From: Diplocarpon mali
Lineage: Eukaryota; Ascomycota; Leotiomycetes; Helotiales; Drepanopezizaceae
NCBI GenBank assembly: GCA_024741835.1
Contig: JAENRP010000159.1
Span: 35,318-99,317, forward strand
Direction: 5' to 3'
DNA length: 64,000 nt
Made by a program: the position numbers and the translations under genes. The notes beneath the pieces are model-generated. The model did not search any database, was not told the DNA's origin, and was given only the letters and a program-made list of their open reading frames with translations. Shown here in pieces: positions 11,089 through 22,787 of the stretch (the stretch's first letter is position 1; each line of letters begins with the position of its first letter).

Positions 11089-11493
11089 AGTTATAAGCCT
11101 TAGCTAGACCGATAATAGATTATTAACTTCCCTTAGAAAGCACTTGCATTACAATTATTAGTAGGAAGTTGAACAAGACTTATAGTAAGAGGCGAGCAAT
11201 TGGCGAATAGGAGGTATAATTCCCTATTTAGCCAACCTATATTATAAGAGGTATGATTCCTTGCTCTATAACCCTTTGGTACTATAAAAGGTGTAATTCC
11301 TTACTTTATTATATTTTATAAGAGGTGTGATTCCCTATGTTATAGCTTAAAAAACCCTTTTCGATAAGAGGACTTCCTTACTATTTAATACTTTTATAAT
11401 ACTGCTATTTAATCATTTCGACTTTTCGATAGGAGGAGTGCCTTTAACTATTTAATTTATTTGATTTTTAATGCAATTTTATTCGAAATAGTA

Positions 11494-14400
11494 ATAGCTT
11501 CCGATTCTGATCGAAATATTAGACCTAAAGACCTTTAACTCTATTAAAAGAACTAGCAATAATAGTTCAATGATTTAAAGCTTTACTTTAAGAGCAAAGG
11601 CATTAAAATAGCGATTTAAAAGACACTTATTAAATATATAAAAATAGCCTCTTATATTCCTTCTACTAATTCGTCTACTTCTACTTTAATAGCTAATACA
11701 ATTGCTAAGGATTTATTAAATATATTAAATAAGCTTAGCTTAAGAGCTTTAATAGATAATAACTAAGAATCCTAAAGGCAGATTTTAAATATAAAAAAGG
11801 AAAAGGAGTATAAGCTAGCCTTAATTAAATGTAAGCTTAAGATTAATAGAGGTTTAAGCGATAAAAATTAAGATTTTATTTAAGTTTATAATAATGCAAA
11901 GATAAGATAAGATACTTTAAAGGTAAAATACTTTTAAATAACTACCTTTAATACTAAGTATCTATTATAATAGATCACTTTATTTTAATATAAAAAAGAT
12001 AAAGATAGTAAGGATATAGATATAAATATAGACTTTACTTAATCTATATTATATAAAGTAAGAAGGAGAGTAAGAGCTGCAGATCCTAGGATAGCTATGA
12101 CTTTTAAGGAAACTTAGCTTTTTAATTTCCTACTTAATAGCCTCCCTTTTAAATTTGCTATTATAAAATAATCTCTTCTTATTTAACCTAACCTTAAGAT
12201 CTATAAGAAGATCGACCTCCTTTGAATTATTAAATAAGACCTTAAAGGATACTTTGAATTAGCAAATGCCGCATTATAGGGTAATAATAAGCCTAAGAAG
12301 AGGAAGGAGCGCAGGACAAGCCCTTAAGCTTATTAAGGATGCTACTTTTATAATAGTACTTATAATATTACTAATTATAAAGTTAAAAGGCAATTGATCG
12401 ATATAGTCGCTAGCTTTAATATTAAAAAGCAATTAAAGCAAAAGTTAAGAAGCAAACTGCCCTTATCTTACTAAAGGCTGCAACTATTAAAGAAAGGCAA
12501 AGGAAAAGGCTATTTAGCTAAAACTTTAGCAAATACCTCTAATAATAATAGTAGGTTATTTGAATTTAAATCCACTTTTAATAATTCAAATAATAATTAT
12601 AATAAAGATGCTTATATTTTAAAAGCCGATCTTTATAAGATCTTTAAATCCGATTGGTATAATAATACTAGTTATATAGTATATATAATTAATAAACCCT
12701 ACCTATTTAAAGGCCCGCTTATTAAAATAAAAAGGCGCTCTATTAAGGTTAGTAGTAAAAGGTTATATATAGATTCGATAGGTATAATAGAGATAAATAT
12801 TACTAGCGTTTCTTTCCTTTTATAAAATGTTCTCTTTATATCTAACTTAAGTATTAATCTTTTATCTAGCTATAAGATCTATATAGAATTGAATTATATA
12901 AGAGTTTTTAATAATCAATTTATATAGTTTATAAATAATAATTATAAAGTAATCTTTAAAGCTAAAATTAAAGATAAACTTTATATTATCTTAAAGGTAA
13001 TATTATAAAAATTGACTCTTAGGCTAAACCTATAAATGAATTCCTTTAAGGAAAGTATACTCTTTGCCTTAATACAATTAAGCGAGGATAAAGAGAATAA
13101 ATGGACTTTTAAGCAAGGATCGCAAGTGAAATTTATAAAAATGACTCTTAAGCTAAGACTATAGGTAGATTATAAGGTATTCTTAAAGATGATTCTTAAG
13201 CTAGGATTATAAGTGAATTTAATAGAAATGACTCTTAAGCTAAGACTATAAGTAGATTCTGCAAATTCGCTAATAATAACTCTTAAGCTAGGATCGCAAA
13301 GGAAATTCATAGAAATAACTCTTAAGCTAAGATTGCAAGTAAAATTCGCGAATTTATTAAAAACAACTCTTAAGCTAAGACCGTAAGTAGATCTTACTAT
13401 TTCTAAGAAATCGACTCTTAAGTAAGGACTATAAGTAGATTTTGCGGTTTTATTAAAAACGACTCTTAAGCTAGGCTTGCAATTAGAAAACGGTAAAACC
13501 TTAAACTATTATCATTAGTCCTTTTTAACTATTAATAATAAAGTATTAATTAATAATAGGCTACTAAAGCTATTAAAAGCTAAAAGCCTATTAAAGTATT
13601 AGCTAATATATAAAAGATTTACGCATCTAAAGCTAAAGAAATTAAAGGGCTTATATAAGGTCTTAACCTTAAAATAGAAGATCTAAGTACTAAAGGATCG
13701 CCTAATATACTAAATTTATAAGCTAATAAAACTTTAAAATCAAATATAAATTAAGCTTAATCTATAGAAAGATTCGATACTAGCGCTAATATCTATTAAT
13801 ACTATTAGACTATTTATAACCTTAATTAAAGGAAATAATTAGTTTTCTTAAATAGTAGATAACTCTATTTAATAGATATAGACTATTTGCATTAAGACTA
13901 AATCTAAGCTTATAGAAAAGCTAAAAACTTAGAAAGTAATAAAGGAACGCTAGACCTAGTTAAAGCTAATAGCTATTAGGTCTAATAATATATTAAAGAT
14001 TAATGCAAAGCTTAACGAATAGGTAAAATAAAGAGTTTATTATAAATTAACTTTAATATACAAAGGTTCTTATTAAAATAGTATTATTAAATAAAGCATC
14101 TAGCAAGCAAAGAGTAATTGCTATACTCTACTATAAGATACTAACCTACTATTAGAATTCTAGGACCTTGCGATTAAGGCAAATGTATACTTATAAAATA
14201 GAATAGGTAGTAGACTAATAGTTAATAGCACTCAAATATTACTATATAAGGCATATTTTAAATAGAAACTAAGCCTAGACTATATCCGCGTTTTTAAAAG
14301 CGTCTGCTACTCCTATATTAGCCCGAAGTCCTAGCCTATAGATATAAAGAGTAAGAAGCTAATAGACTAAAGTAAAGAGTATATATTTATTAAGTATATT

Positions 14401-16581
14401 AAATAGATAATAAAGCAATAGATAGTATATACGCTAGATCTAAGGTAAGTAATTATATCTTTAATAGTTAAGTTCGATAAATCTTAAAATAAGAGGGAGC
14501 TATCCTTAAAGCTCTATATACCTAAAGATTCGCAAAGTATACCAGTCGATAGTAATACTATTAAGCCGAACTAATAACCCCTTTCTCTTAGCTTAAGTAT
14601 ATTAAGCGCACCTACTAATCGACGACCTACTAATCGCCTAAAGGCCAAATAGACTATTCCTATCATTTGCAAACTGCTTAAAGTATAAAATAACTTTAAT
14701 ATTATTATCCCTTTAATTAAAGCACCTATAGTAAAGGATATTCCTAAAATAGGTATAAGTAATAATAAGCCTTTACTATTAGAAAGCGGTTCCTTAGATA
14801 ATAAGCCTATAGAACCTATAGCCGAACCTACGTCTTTAAAGAGGAATAGAGACTTAGAATTAGAAGATACCTTAAATAAACGCGAGTCTAAGCGTATCTA
14901 AGCATTAATAGCATATAGGATTTATAAGCTCGAACTTTAATAGAGCTTTAACAAAGATAATGCGTTCCTAGCTGCTAAAGGGAAAATGAAAATCTCTCTT
15001 CTAAAGACGTATAATAAAGCTATTAATAATCTGGAGAATAGAGTAGTATAGAGTAAGGCAATCTAAAAGGAGATAAGCTCTTTTACTGCAAATGGCATAT
15101 AAATAGAGGAACTAACGCTAAAGGACGTAAACTTAGTATTAATAAAGTAGGTCTTTATAATTAAGATATATATAAATAGAACCCTAGAGCGTTATAAGGT
15201 AAGGCTTATAGCTAAGGGCTTCTTCTAATAGTATGAAAAAGACTACTTTAATATATTTGCGCTAATAGTTTATATAAATACCCTTTGCATATTTATGGCG
15301 ATAGTAGCCGCTAAGAACCTTAAATGCAGATAGTATAATATTAAGAATATATTTACTAAAGCGACTATAAAGGAACGGATTTTTCTCTCTTAATCTGATA
15401 ATATTCTTATACGCGCTAACTACTCTCTTTATATACTTCGTAGTATTTATAGGCTTAAATAATCAGCTTATAATTAGAACCTCTTATATAGCTTTGCTTT
15501 AATAGAAATAGGATTCGTTTAAAGCCTAGCTAACCCTTGTTTATTTACTTATACTAAGTATAGAATTAAGTTGCTACTATATATTAATGATATTACTATA
15601 GCTGCGAAAACAACCACTTAATTAGATTGGTTCTTTATAACTATTCGGAAACGTTTTAATACTAAGGATCTAAGGGGAATTTATAAGATCCTTAGCATTT
15701 GTATTATAAGGAACCGCTCTACTTAAGAACTCTAGTTAAATTAAGAGTAGTATATTAAAAAGATCCTAGACTGAATAGGACTCTCTACTTATACTTCTAA
15801 CTTTAAGCTAAAGCGTACTTTAATCGAAGGAAAGTATAATAAGTTAAAGCCTACTAATAAAAATGAATAGAAAGGAGATTTAAATAAGTATTAATAGGAT
15901 ATTAAAGCAATTATATATACTATAGTATATATAAGATTAGATATTGCCTTTATTATTAAGCAACTTAGTTAGAACCTAAAGGATCTAATAATTTAATATA
16001 AGAATGCAGTCAAGCGACTTAAAAGGTACCTTCAATTAATAATTATATAAAAGGTAAGATATAGACTAATAAAATATATAAGCGCAAAGCTTAAGGTATA
16101 TACCGATTCCAATTAGGTAAATATAAAAGGTTAGAAAAGTATATTTAGAAGCGTAGTAGTACTATATAGTAGACTTATATTATATAAAAGTAAAAAGTAG
16201 AAATCAGTAGCTACTATAAGCACTAAGGCCAAATATATATTAATATTATCAAATTGTAAGTAAGGATTATAGATTGCTTAAGTTTTAAAAGATATAAGTT
16301 TCGCCAAGTATATTAAATAAGATAGGAACTATATTAATCTTTAAATAAATAATATAAAAGCGATTGTACTTATAAAGAATCTATACTTATATAAGCGATT
16401 GAAATATATCGATATTGCCTACTACTTTATCTGCGACCTTATTATAAAGAATAAGTTATCAATCACTTATATTTTAACTAATCAAATAGTAGTAAATGGA
16501 TTTATAAAACTATTAAAGATAGTTGTAAAGTTTAAAGTATTTAAAAATATACTAGGGTTACAGAAGATAATAGGGGCTTAG
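11494..16581 (+). pseudogene. CopA copy 3 Gag-Pol polyprotein, RIP-inactivated
   Basis: A single frame of 1696 codons runs from ATA 11494 to TAG 16579-16581, with the same domain order as copy 1. The 16 extra codons relative to copy 1 equal one 48-bp repeat unit: this copy has ten motif units (13015-13484) where copy 1 has nine. The reverse transcriptase box reads Y-I-N-D near 15590, so one catalytic Asp survives. Stops replace Gln and Trp throughout. The C-terminal part (16399-16581) is open because it happens to lack such codons. Confidence 0.93.
13015..13484 (+). repeat. In-frame array of ten 23-bp motifs (CopA copy 3)
   Basis: Ten copies between the protease and pre-integrase regions. 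Individual copies are weakened by C-to-T and G-to-A changes but keep the 23-bp length. Confidence 0.8.
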
Positions 16582-16594
16582 TAGGCTTAAGGAT

Positions 16595-16744
16595 AACTCT
16601 TAGGCCCGCCTTATAAGTTAGGTTATATAGTCTTATAAAGGAAAGTTTTTAAATCGACTCTTAGGCCTAGATCGCAAGTTAAGTTACGTAGTCTTATAAA
16701 GGAACGCTTTTAGGAAATTTGACTCCTAGTCCTACCTTATAAGT
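16595..16744 (+). repeat. Three 23-bp motifs in the CopA copy 3 3' untranslated region
   Basis: Copies at 16595-16617, 16657-16679 and 16722-16744, after the pol stop at 16581, in the same places as 7273-7421 of copy 1. Confidence 0.8.
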
Positions 16745-16882
16745 AAGGTTAGTAATTTTAATAAAGGTTACTATTAATTAATTGTTTTTAATTTAAAGAG
16801 ATACCTAGGAATTAGATTAGCGCAAAAGGATAGTTTTTATTTTCCTAACTATAGGTCAATCGGAGTAAGGTTTAAGTAAGGG

Positions 16883-17077
16883 TATTAAGATAGGTAATAT
16901 AACTATTACTCTAATATATTATTATATAACCCTACTGCTTCATCAGTAGGATATTGATATATATATAGCTATAAGAAAGAAAGGGGTAACCTTCCTTCCT
17001 TAACTCTTATTAATATATCGACCATCGACCTTTAGAAGCCTCCTTTACCTACTGCGCCGACTCACTTAAGCTTAATA
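16883..17077 (+). repeat. CopA copy 3 3' LTR
   Basis: 195 bp, after purine tract AAGTAAGGG. It is followed directly by the interior of CopA copy 4. Confidence 0.92.
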
Positions 17078-17264
17078 GTATTTAATAAGTAGAGACTAAC
17101 TATTACGCTCTATTATAAGATGCTAATTTACTATTAGAATTCTAAGACCTTATAATTATGGCGGACGTATACTTATAAAATAGAATAGGTAGTAGACTAA
17201 TAGTTAATAGTATTTAAATATCGCCTTATAAGGTATATTTTAAAAAGAAACTAAGCTTAGACTA
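17078..17264 (+). pseudogene. CopA copy 4 integrase segment
   Basis: Matches 4764-4960 of copy 1, including the segment for the integrase C-terminal part (NRIGSRLIVN-like). It carries RIP-type stops. It continues at 22788 once CopB copy 2 is removed. Confidence 0.85.
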
Positions 17265-17497
17265 TATAGCAATGAGGTTCTCTGATAGTGAACTTGATAG
17301 TAAACTAGAAGAGGGCACGAAGAAGTATGAGGTGCAAACGACGATGTTGGATGTCTTGATTCATAAGAGCTCTCTAACTACGAGCTATTTAATAAGGGCT
17401 GCCACTAAGTCATATGGCAAGTTATATGATATATCATATGTATAATATGTCATATGACAGATCATATGACAAACATGTGACGGGCATTCCTGCAATA
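17265..17497 (-). repeat. CopB copy 2 3' LTR
   Basis: 233 bp. On the minus strand it reads TATTGCAGGAATGCCCGTCA at its start and ATTGCTATA at its end. It holds an array of CATATGAC/CACATG boxes (17416-17480 in plus coordinates). It is less mutated than the 5' LTR of the same element. Confidence 0.93.
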
Positions 17498-17658
17498 CAC
17501 CCCTTTAGGGAGACCTTTAAAGGTACTCGCCAGCAATATATATGATATTATAAGTTTTGTTATAATTTACAGTTTTCGTATGAAAAATCAACCTGCAGAT
17601 ATAGGAAATAGAATAGAGTTCGCTAGCGCGAAATCCACCCCTTAGTAAGTCAAAATCA

Positions 17659-17681
17659 ACTCGCGGGCCCGGCCTAGGAGT
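17659..17681 (-). repeat. 23-bp motif, GC-rich copy, noncoding
   Basis: Starts ACTCGCGGG on the plus strand and ends CCTAGGAGT. It lies between the pol stop codon of CopB copy 2 and its 3' LTR. It is one of the least mutated copies and stands out as a GC-rich spot. Confidence 0.85.
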
Positions 17682-19506
17682 AAAAAAAATCACCCCTTAA
17701 TAGAGGTGCAAAACCTTCATATTTAACAATTTGATAAAGGCGGCGTGGTTAAAGCTATTTAAGCTCTTAGTAAGTCCATCGGCGGCGTTGTCTTTAGTAT
17801 TCGTATACCAGAGGTCCAAATGGCCTTTCTAAAGCTCTTGCCGAATATAATAGAACTTGATATCGATATGCTTTATTCTTTAATAATATTTAGGGTTTTC
17901 GGTAAGATAAAGGGCTCTTTAGTTATCGCAAATCATCTCGACTTTAGTAGTATCGTCGCCGGCATAGCCTATTTCTTTAAGTACCTAGCGTATCTAAGAG
18001 GCCTCTTATGCGAATTTGCATATAGTAACGTACTCTACCTTAGTAGATAAGAGAGCAATAATAGTTTATCGCTTAAAGGAGGCGGTAATTACGCTATTAT
18101 TAAGGAAGAAGACGGCCATAGAATAGGAGGCTCTAGTTCCTCTATTACCTGCCTAGTCAGAATCGCAGTAGCTATGCAATTTCTAAAGCTCTAGGTCAGT
18201 TGTTTTACTTCCAAAGATAGTATAATAGAATCGCGTTCCTTGCAAGTATTATAAAACTCATTTTAAAGCTACTATATATTATAGCAAAGGGTTAGTAAGG
18301 AATTTGCTAAGAATAGAGCAGTAGTATAATATATCCTAACGCGTATAGTGCGCAAGGTACTATAATAAACCGCAGATCTCCTAGTATAGCTTCACTTCTT
18401 ATAAAGTGGCTTAGCCTTCAAATTTGACTATATAGACTTTATAGCTACTAGCAAAAGGCGTTAGTACGCTCTTGCAATTAGTTATATGAAAACGTTTAAG
18501 AACCTTATTAATATAAGTATCTTAATAGAGCGAGATCGTTCTATTTTATCGATCTCTAACTATATATACTTTTAAGAAGTAGTTAGCCGATTCGCTACCT
18601 ATGATTTCGAAGAGGTTGCGAAGATCTCTTTTAAACTTATTATATATATTACCCTTCTTTACTACTATAAGGAAGTCGTCGATATAGGTAACGATAAGAA
18701 TCTAAGAGGCGCGGTTAATATATATACAATTATTAGTATTAAAAGGTTGAAAATCGAGCTTTTATAGCTTAGACTATAGCTTTTCTTACTATAGTTGTAG
18801 AGATTACTTTAAGCTATATAAGGCCTTAAGAAGCTTAAGATAGTAGTCTTAAGGTAAAAGAATGACCTTATCTTAAGTATATCTAAAAGGTAACTTGATA
18901 TAGATATTAGAGTTAGCTTTTAAATTAAGGAAAGCTGTCTTAACGTCGAACTGATCTAGCTTAAAGTCGTATAGCGCTATAAGCGCAATTGCGATCTTCT
19001 AAACCGCAGATTTGCATACTTTAGCAAAAGTCTAGTTATAATCTCGACCTTATTATTACATATAGCCTTATATAACGAATCTGACTTTCTATTAGGAGAT
19101 TTCCCTATTTTAATCTCTTTTTATTTTAAAAACAAGCCTCGATCCAAGTACTTTATTATCTTTAGAGAGTTCTAAGCGTTTTACTACTACTTATATATTC
19201 TTATAAGCAAGGGAATTGTACTTAGAGTTGATTGTAGATCGCCATTTATTAGCATTAGCGTAAAAGAGGGCTTATTCGACTATTTTTAGGTCATTTAGGT
19301 AAGGAGAGTCGAGTAAGGCCATATGGAAGGCGCTTAAATAGGCTTCCTTATTATTAGAGTTATTAGCTTTAAATCCAAGAGCAGTAGAGCGAGTAGCTCT
19401 CTTTTCAAAAGGCTAAGGGTAAGCCTTATTCTTTAAACTAGGAGGTCTTCCTCTCTTTCTTAAAGTTGGAAGCTCAGCTTTATTAGCTTCTCTTAAATCA
19501 GAATTG

Positions 19507-19622
19507 ACTCCCGGTCCTAGTCCAGGAGTGAAATCATCGTAAGAGTCAGTATTGACTCGCGGTCCTAGCCTAGGAGTGAAATCGTAAGAGTAAGAATTGA
19601 CTTGCGGTCCTAGACTAGGAGT
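19507..19622 (-). repeat. Three tandem 23-bp motif units in CopB copy 2
   Basis: Motifs at 19507-19529, 19555-19577 and 19600-19622, spaced 48 and 45 bp and so in frame. They code for repeats such as DFTPRLGPRVN. The equivalent site in CopB copy 3 has only two units. Confidence 0.9.
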
Positions 19623-21012
19623 CAAATCACCCTTTAATTACGGCTTTATAATCAAGCTATCTTTATCAAATCGAATGTAAGATAATCGAATAATCTTTTT
19701 ACCTATTTGCAATAGTATATAGATCTGATAGATACTTCTACTATCAAATCTAATAAGAGTACCTTCCTTTACTCTTAAAGCGAGTTTATTGCTTTAAGTT
19801 CGCCTTTCTTTCTTAATTAGTATATAGACGCGATAGCCTAGTACTCGAAGATGCTTAACTAAGGGAGTATAAGGCTTATTAGGCTTGATATTATCCTAAA
19901 AGACCTTATATAGAGTCTTACTACTTAGAATATTAAAGGCAGTAAGATTAGTGATATATATTATTAAAAGAAGGAGGTAAGGCTAGAGAAAGGAGGGGAT
20001 ATTTTAATCAATTACAGCTATTTGCAACTTTTCTATTAGTGTACGAATTGATCGTTCTGATCTACTGTCTTATTCTAGTATATATAAAGTAGATTCCTTT
20101 AAAATTATACTAAGGTTTTCTATAAGTATTCGCATCTATATAAGAGAGTACTCCTTGCCTCTATCAGTTCTCTACCGCTTGATTATACGATTATACTAAG
20201 TTTGTAAAAGGCTAATCATCTTCTTATTTGCTTTAAAGGCATTAGATTTATTTATATAGGTCTATTCCTATCTAACTATTATAACTAGGTAAGTGAAGAT
20301 AGAGGCATATTTATAACTATTAAGGCTAGTTAGCTTTAGATAAACTATATTGATATATAACTCGTCAAGTGCCTTTGTAGGTCGAGGGCGAGCTAAACGT
20401 TTATTAATGTATTAGAAAGGTCTACCTTTCTTATAAGAAGCGCAAATTCGCGTCTTTTCTGATTTTATTTCCTTAATCTATATATTAGTAATAGCAGATT
20501 AGGTCTTTTTAATTGTTTATAGGCCAGCGTGGCCTAATCGACGGTACTAGAGCTTAATATTAAGAGGTCTATTCTTAATAGCAGCTAAGAGAGTATATCC
20601 ACTTATATAACTAAAGGAGTTAATAGAAGGCTATTCCTTATTAATATATATATTATTATTAATAGTGCAAATTTCCTTCTTATTAGATAGGAAAAGCTTG
20701 CCATTTTAATAGAAGCCTTTAATTTTATTAAGTTTACTACCTAAGTATAAGCAAACAGGTGATTAAGGTATATAGAGAGTATTAATTAACTTAAGAATAT
20801 ATACCTTTCTATTAGATACAAGTGCATTGACTTTGCAAGTACTAACGCTAAGAGGTTAAACAGATCTATTAACTATACTTAAGGAGGGTAGATTATCTTA
20901 AGTAGTATAAGAAGTAAACTTAAAGAGATTATTAGAGACGTACTTACTAGCACTTATATTATATAGCTAACGATTCCTCAATTTTAATAAGAAGCAGGAG
21001 GTAGAAGAACTA

Positions 21013-21089
21013 AGTCCTAGGCCTAGCCCGCGAGTGGAAATTGGCCCTAAGGAGGAGTCTGAATTGAGTCCTAGGCCTAGCTCGCGAGT
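21013..21089 (-). repeat. Two 23-bp motifs near the end of CopB copy 2 Gag
   Basis: Motifs at 21013-21035 and 21067-21089, spaced 54 bp, in frame between the zinc knuckle and the protease. Compared with the pol copies they lie in the opposite orientation relative to the coding strand. Confidence 0.85.
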
Positions 21090-22535
21090 GAGAATTGGCC
21101 CTAGGGTTAGTAATGGCATAATATGCCTAAAGAGATCATTATCTAACTCTTCGTCTTCCTTCTGAATCTTCCTAAAAGGCTTTTTGCCTTTTAGTAATAA
21201 TAGCAAGGACTTGTCGTCCTTACCTTTAAAGTGACGAAATACGTACTTCTTCCTTAAGTCCTTCTCCTAAGCCTCTCTTTTCGATTTATTAATTGCGAAG
21301 CAATCTTCTGCCTTATAGTATGGCTCTAGTTGCTTGCAATAAGGACAGGAGGAGTTAGGGGAGTTAGGGGAGTTAGTAGTATTCCTAAAGGTGCTCTTCT
21401 TTAAGTCTTTAAAACCTCCCTTATTTTCTAACTTCTTATAGTTAGAGGAATGCGGCTTATTAGCCGATTTATTACCGTATAAGACAGTTCCATTTATCTT
21501 GAAACTTTGTAAGGCTTGAGCTTCATTAGTAATATCTTTAATAAGAGCTTCGAGCGCGATCTCTAATTTTCGTCCAATTGCTATAGCTAAGCGAAGGTTA
21601 GAGCGTTATCGATCTGCCTAAATAGGCCATCTATTAGAATAGCTAGTAATAAACATAATAAGGTGCTAGTAAGAGGGAGGGGCAGAGTCGAGAGCTTCCA
21701 ATTTAGTAATTGAAAGCCTAAAGGCGACGATATAAGCTTTAAGTGAATTAAAGTCGTTATATTTAATAGTAACGTAGGTCTATATAGCATTATATTTAAG
21801 CACTATTCCAGATCCTTTATACTATTTTTAAAGAGCTTCCTATATATCTAAGGCAGATTTGTCGCCTTCTATATAAGCTAGTAGGCCTAGTTTGCAATTA
21901 AGTATAATAGTAAGCTTCATTTAAGATTCCTTAACTTCCTATCTAACCTAATTATCCCTTTCCTCATTTATAATAGAACAGTCCTACAAATCAACCTTAA
22001 GTAGAGCATATATTCTAGCTTTTATATAAAGATATATAGTCAAAGCGTTTGACTTTGCAAGGTTTAAAACCTTATTCCTCTACTAGCTATAGTCCTCTGC
22101 ACCTTTAAGCTTTTAAGACTTAGGGAGGCTAAGGGCAGCCGAAGATAACGACGATATCTTATTTATATATATATATATAGAATTATTAAAAGGAGGAGAA
22201 GGAAGAGGAGGAGGAGATAAACTATTGAATTCGAGTTTAAGGTACTATATATCAGTCCCTTTAAAATTAGGTGATTCAGGCAGTAGAGTACTTTTAGCAA
22301 TTAAGCTAGTAATCTCAGCTATTAGTCCTAATGATTTAGCTATAATAACGAATCTTGCGTAAGCTTGGATTATTGCATAGCGCTCCGGAAGGGGAGTAGC
22401 TACTATTTTATTATTAAAATAACGCTATCGTACGTCGTTGGTTAAGTAATAAAAACTCAAAAATATCAATCAGCCTTTTCGTTTGTAAAGGAGACTCTAA
22501 TCGATGGAATTTATCAAATGCTATTCATAGGCATA

Positions 22536-22549
22536 CGGGGCTCATAACC
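22536..22549 (-). promoter_or_regulatory. Primer-binding site, unmutated (CopB copy 2)
   Basis: The plus strand shows CGGGGCTCATAACC immediately beside the 5' LTR. This is the initiator tRNA-Met anticodon-loop sequence itself, so the minus-strand element has GGTTATGAGCCCCG. It is the clearest copy of the half-tRNA primer site in the window. Confidence 0.85.
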
Positions 22550-22782
22550 TATAGCAATAAGGTTCTCTAATAGTAAACTTGATAGTAAATTAGAAGAGGG
22601 TATAAAGAAGTATAAGGTGCAAACGACGATGTTGGATATCTTGATTCATAAGAGCTCTCTAACTACGAGCTATTTAACAAGGGCTGCCACTAAGTCATAT
22701 GGCAAGTCATATAATATATTATATGTATGATATGTCATATGATAGATCATGTGACAAACATGTGACAGGCATTCCTGCAATA
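22550..22782 (-). repeat. CopB copy 2 5' LTR
   Basis: 233 bp. It pairs with 17265-17497. Confidence 0.93.
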
Positions 22783-22787
22783 GACTA

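Larger units (their letters stand above)
10894..17077 (+). mobile_element. CopA copy 3, full-length
   Basis: LTRs 10894-11088 and 16883-17077, both 195 bp, enclose a complete CopA interior. The left flank (AAATA) is CopB leader and the right flank (GTATT) is CopA integrase sequence, so there is no target-site duplication. The element or its right LTR was probably joined to its present neighbour by LTR-LTR recombination. Confidence 0.92.
17697..22166 (-). pseudogene. CopB copy 2 Gag-Pol polyprotein, RIP-inactivated
   Basis: A single frame of 1490 codons runs from an ATA (ATG expected) at 22166 to a TAA at 17697-17699. In order: Gag of the copia UBN2/DUF4219 type (KLKGAEDYS near residue 18); zinc knuckle with CPYC at 21347-21336 and EDCF after it; two 23-bp motifs; protease region (YNISAS for DTGAS) near 20940; integrase about 20500-19700; three tandem motif repeats (19507-19622); reverse transcriptase with an intact YIDD at 18686-18675; RNase H to about 17740. 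Many Gln and Trp codons are TAG/TAA. It has 15 codons more than copy 3, equal to one extra 45-bp repeat. Confidence 0.93.
17265..22782 (-). mobile_element. CopB copy 2, full-length Ty1/copia-type element
   Basis: Runs on the minus strand: 5' LTR 22550-22782, 3' LTR 17265-17497, both 233 bp. A perfect 5-bp target duplication GACTA flanks it (17260-17264, 22783-22787). The interior has the primer-binding site, a 380-bp leader, one Gag-Pol frame and a short 3' untranslated part holding one 23-bp motif. Total 5518 bp. It was inserted into the integrase region of CopA copy 4. Confidence 0.95.

Noticed and set aside
17416..17480. Regularly spaced CATATGAC boxes as a possible CRISPR-like array
   Set aside because: Units are 8-10 bp, spacing is irregular, they lie inside an LTR and the genome is eukaryotic.
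22536..22549. Initiator tRNA-Met gene fragment
   Set aside because: Only 12-14 bases match and they abut an LTR end; it is a primer-binding site.
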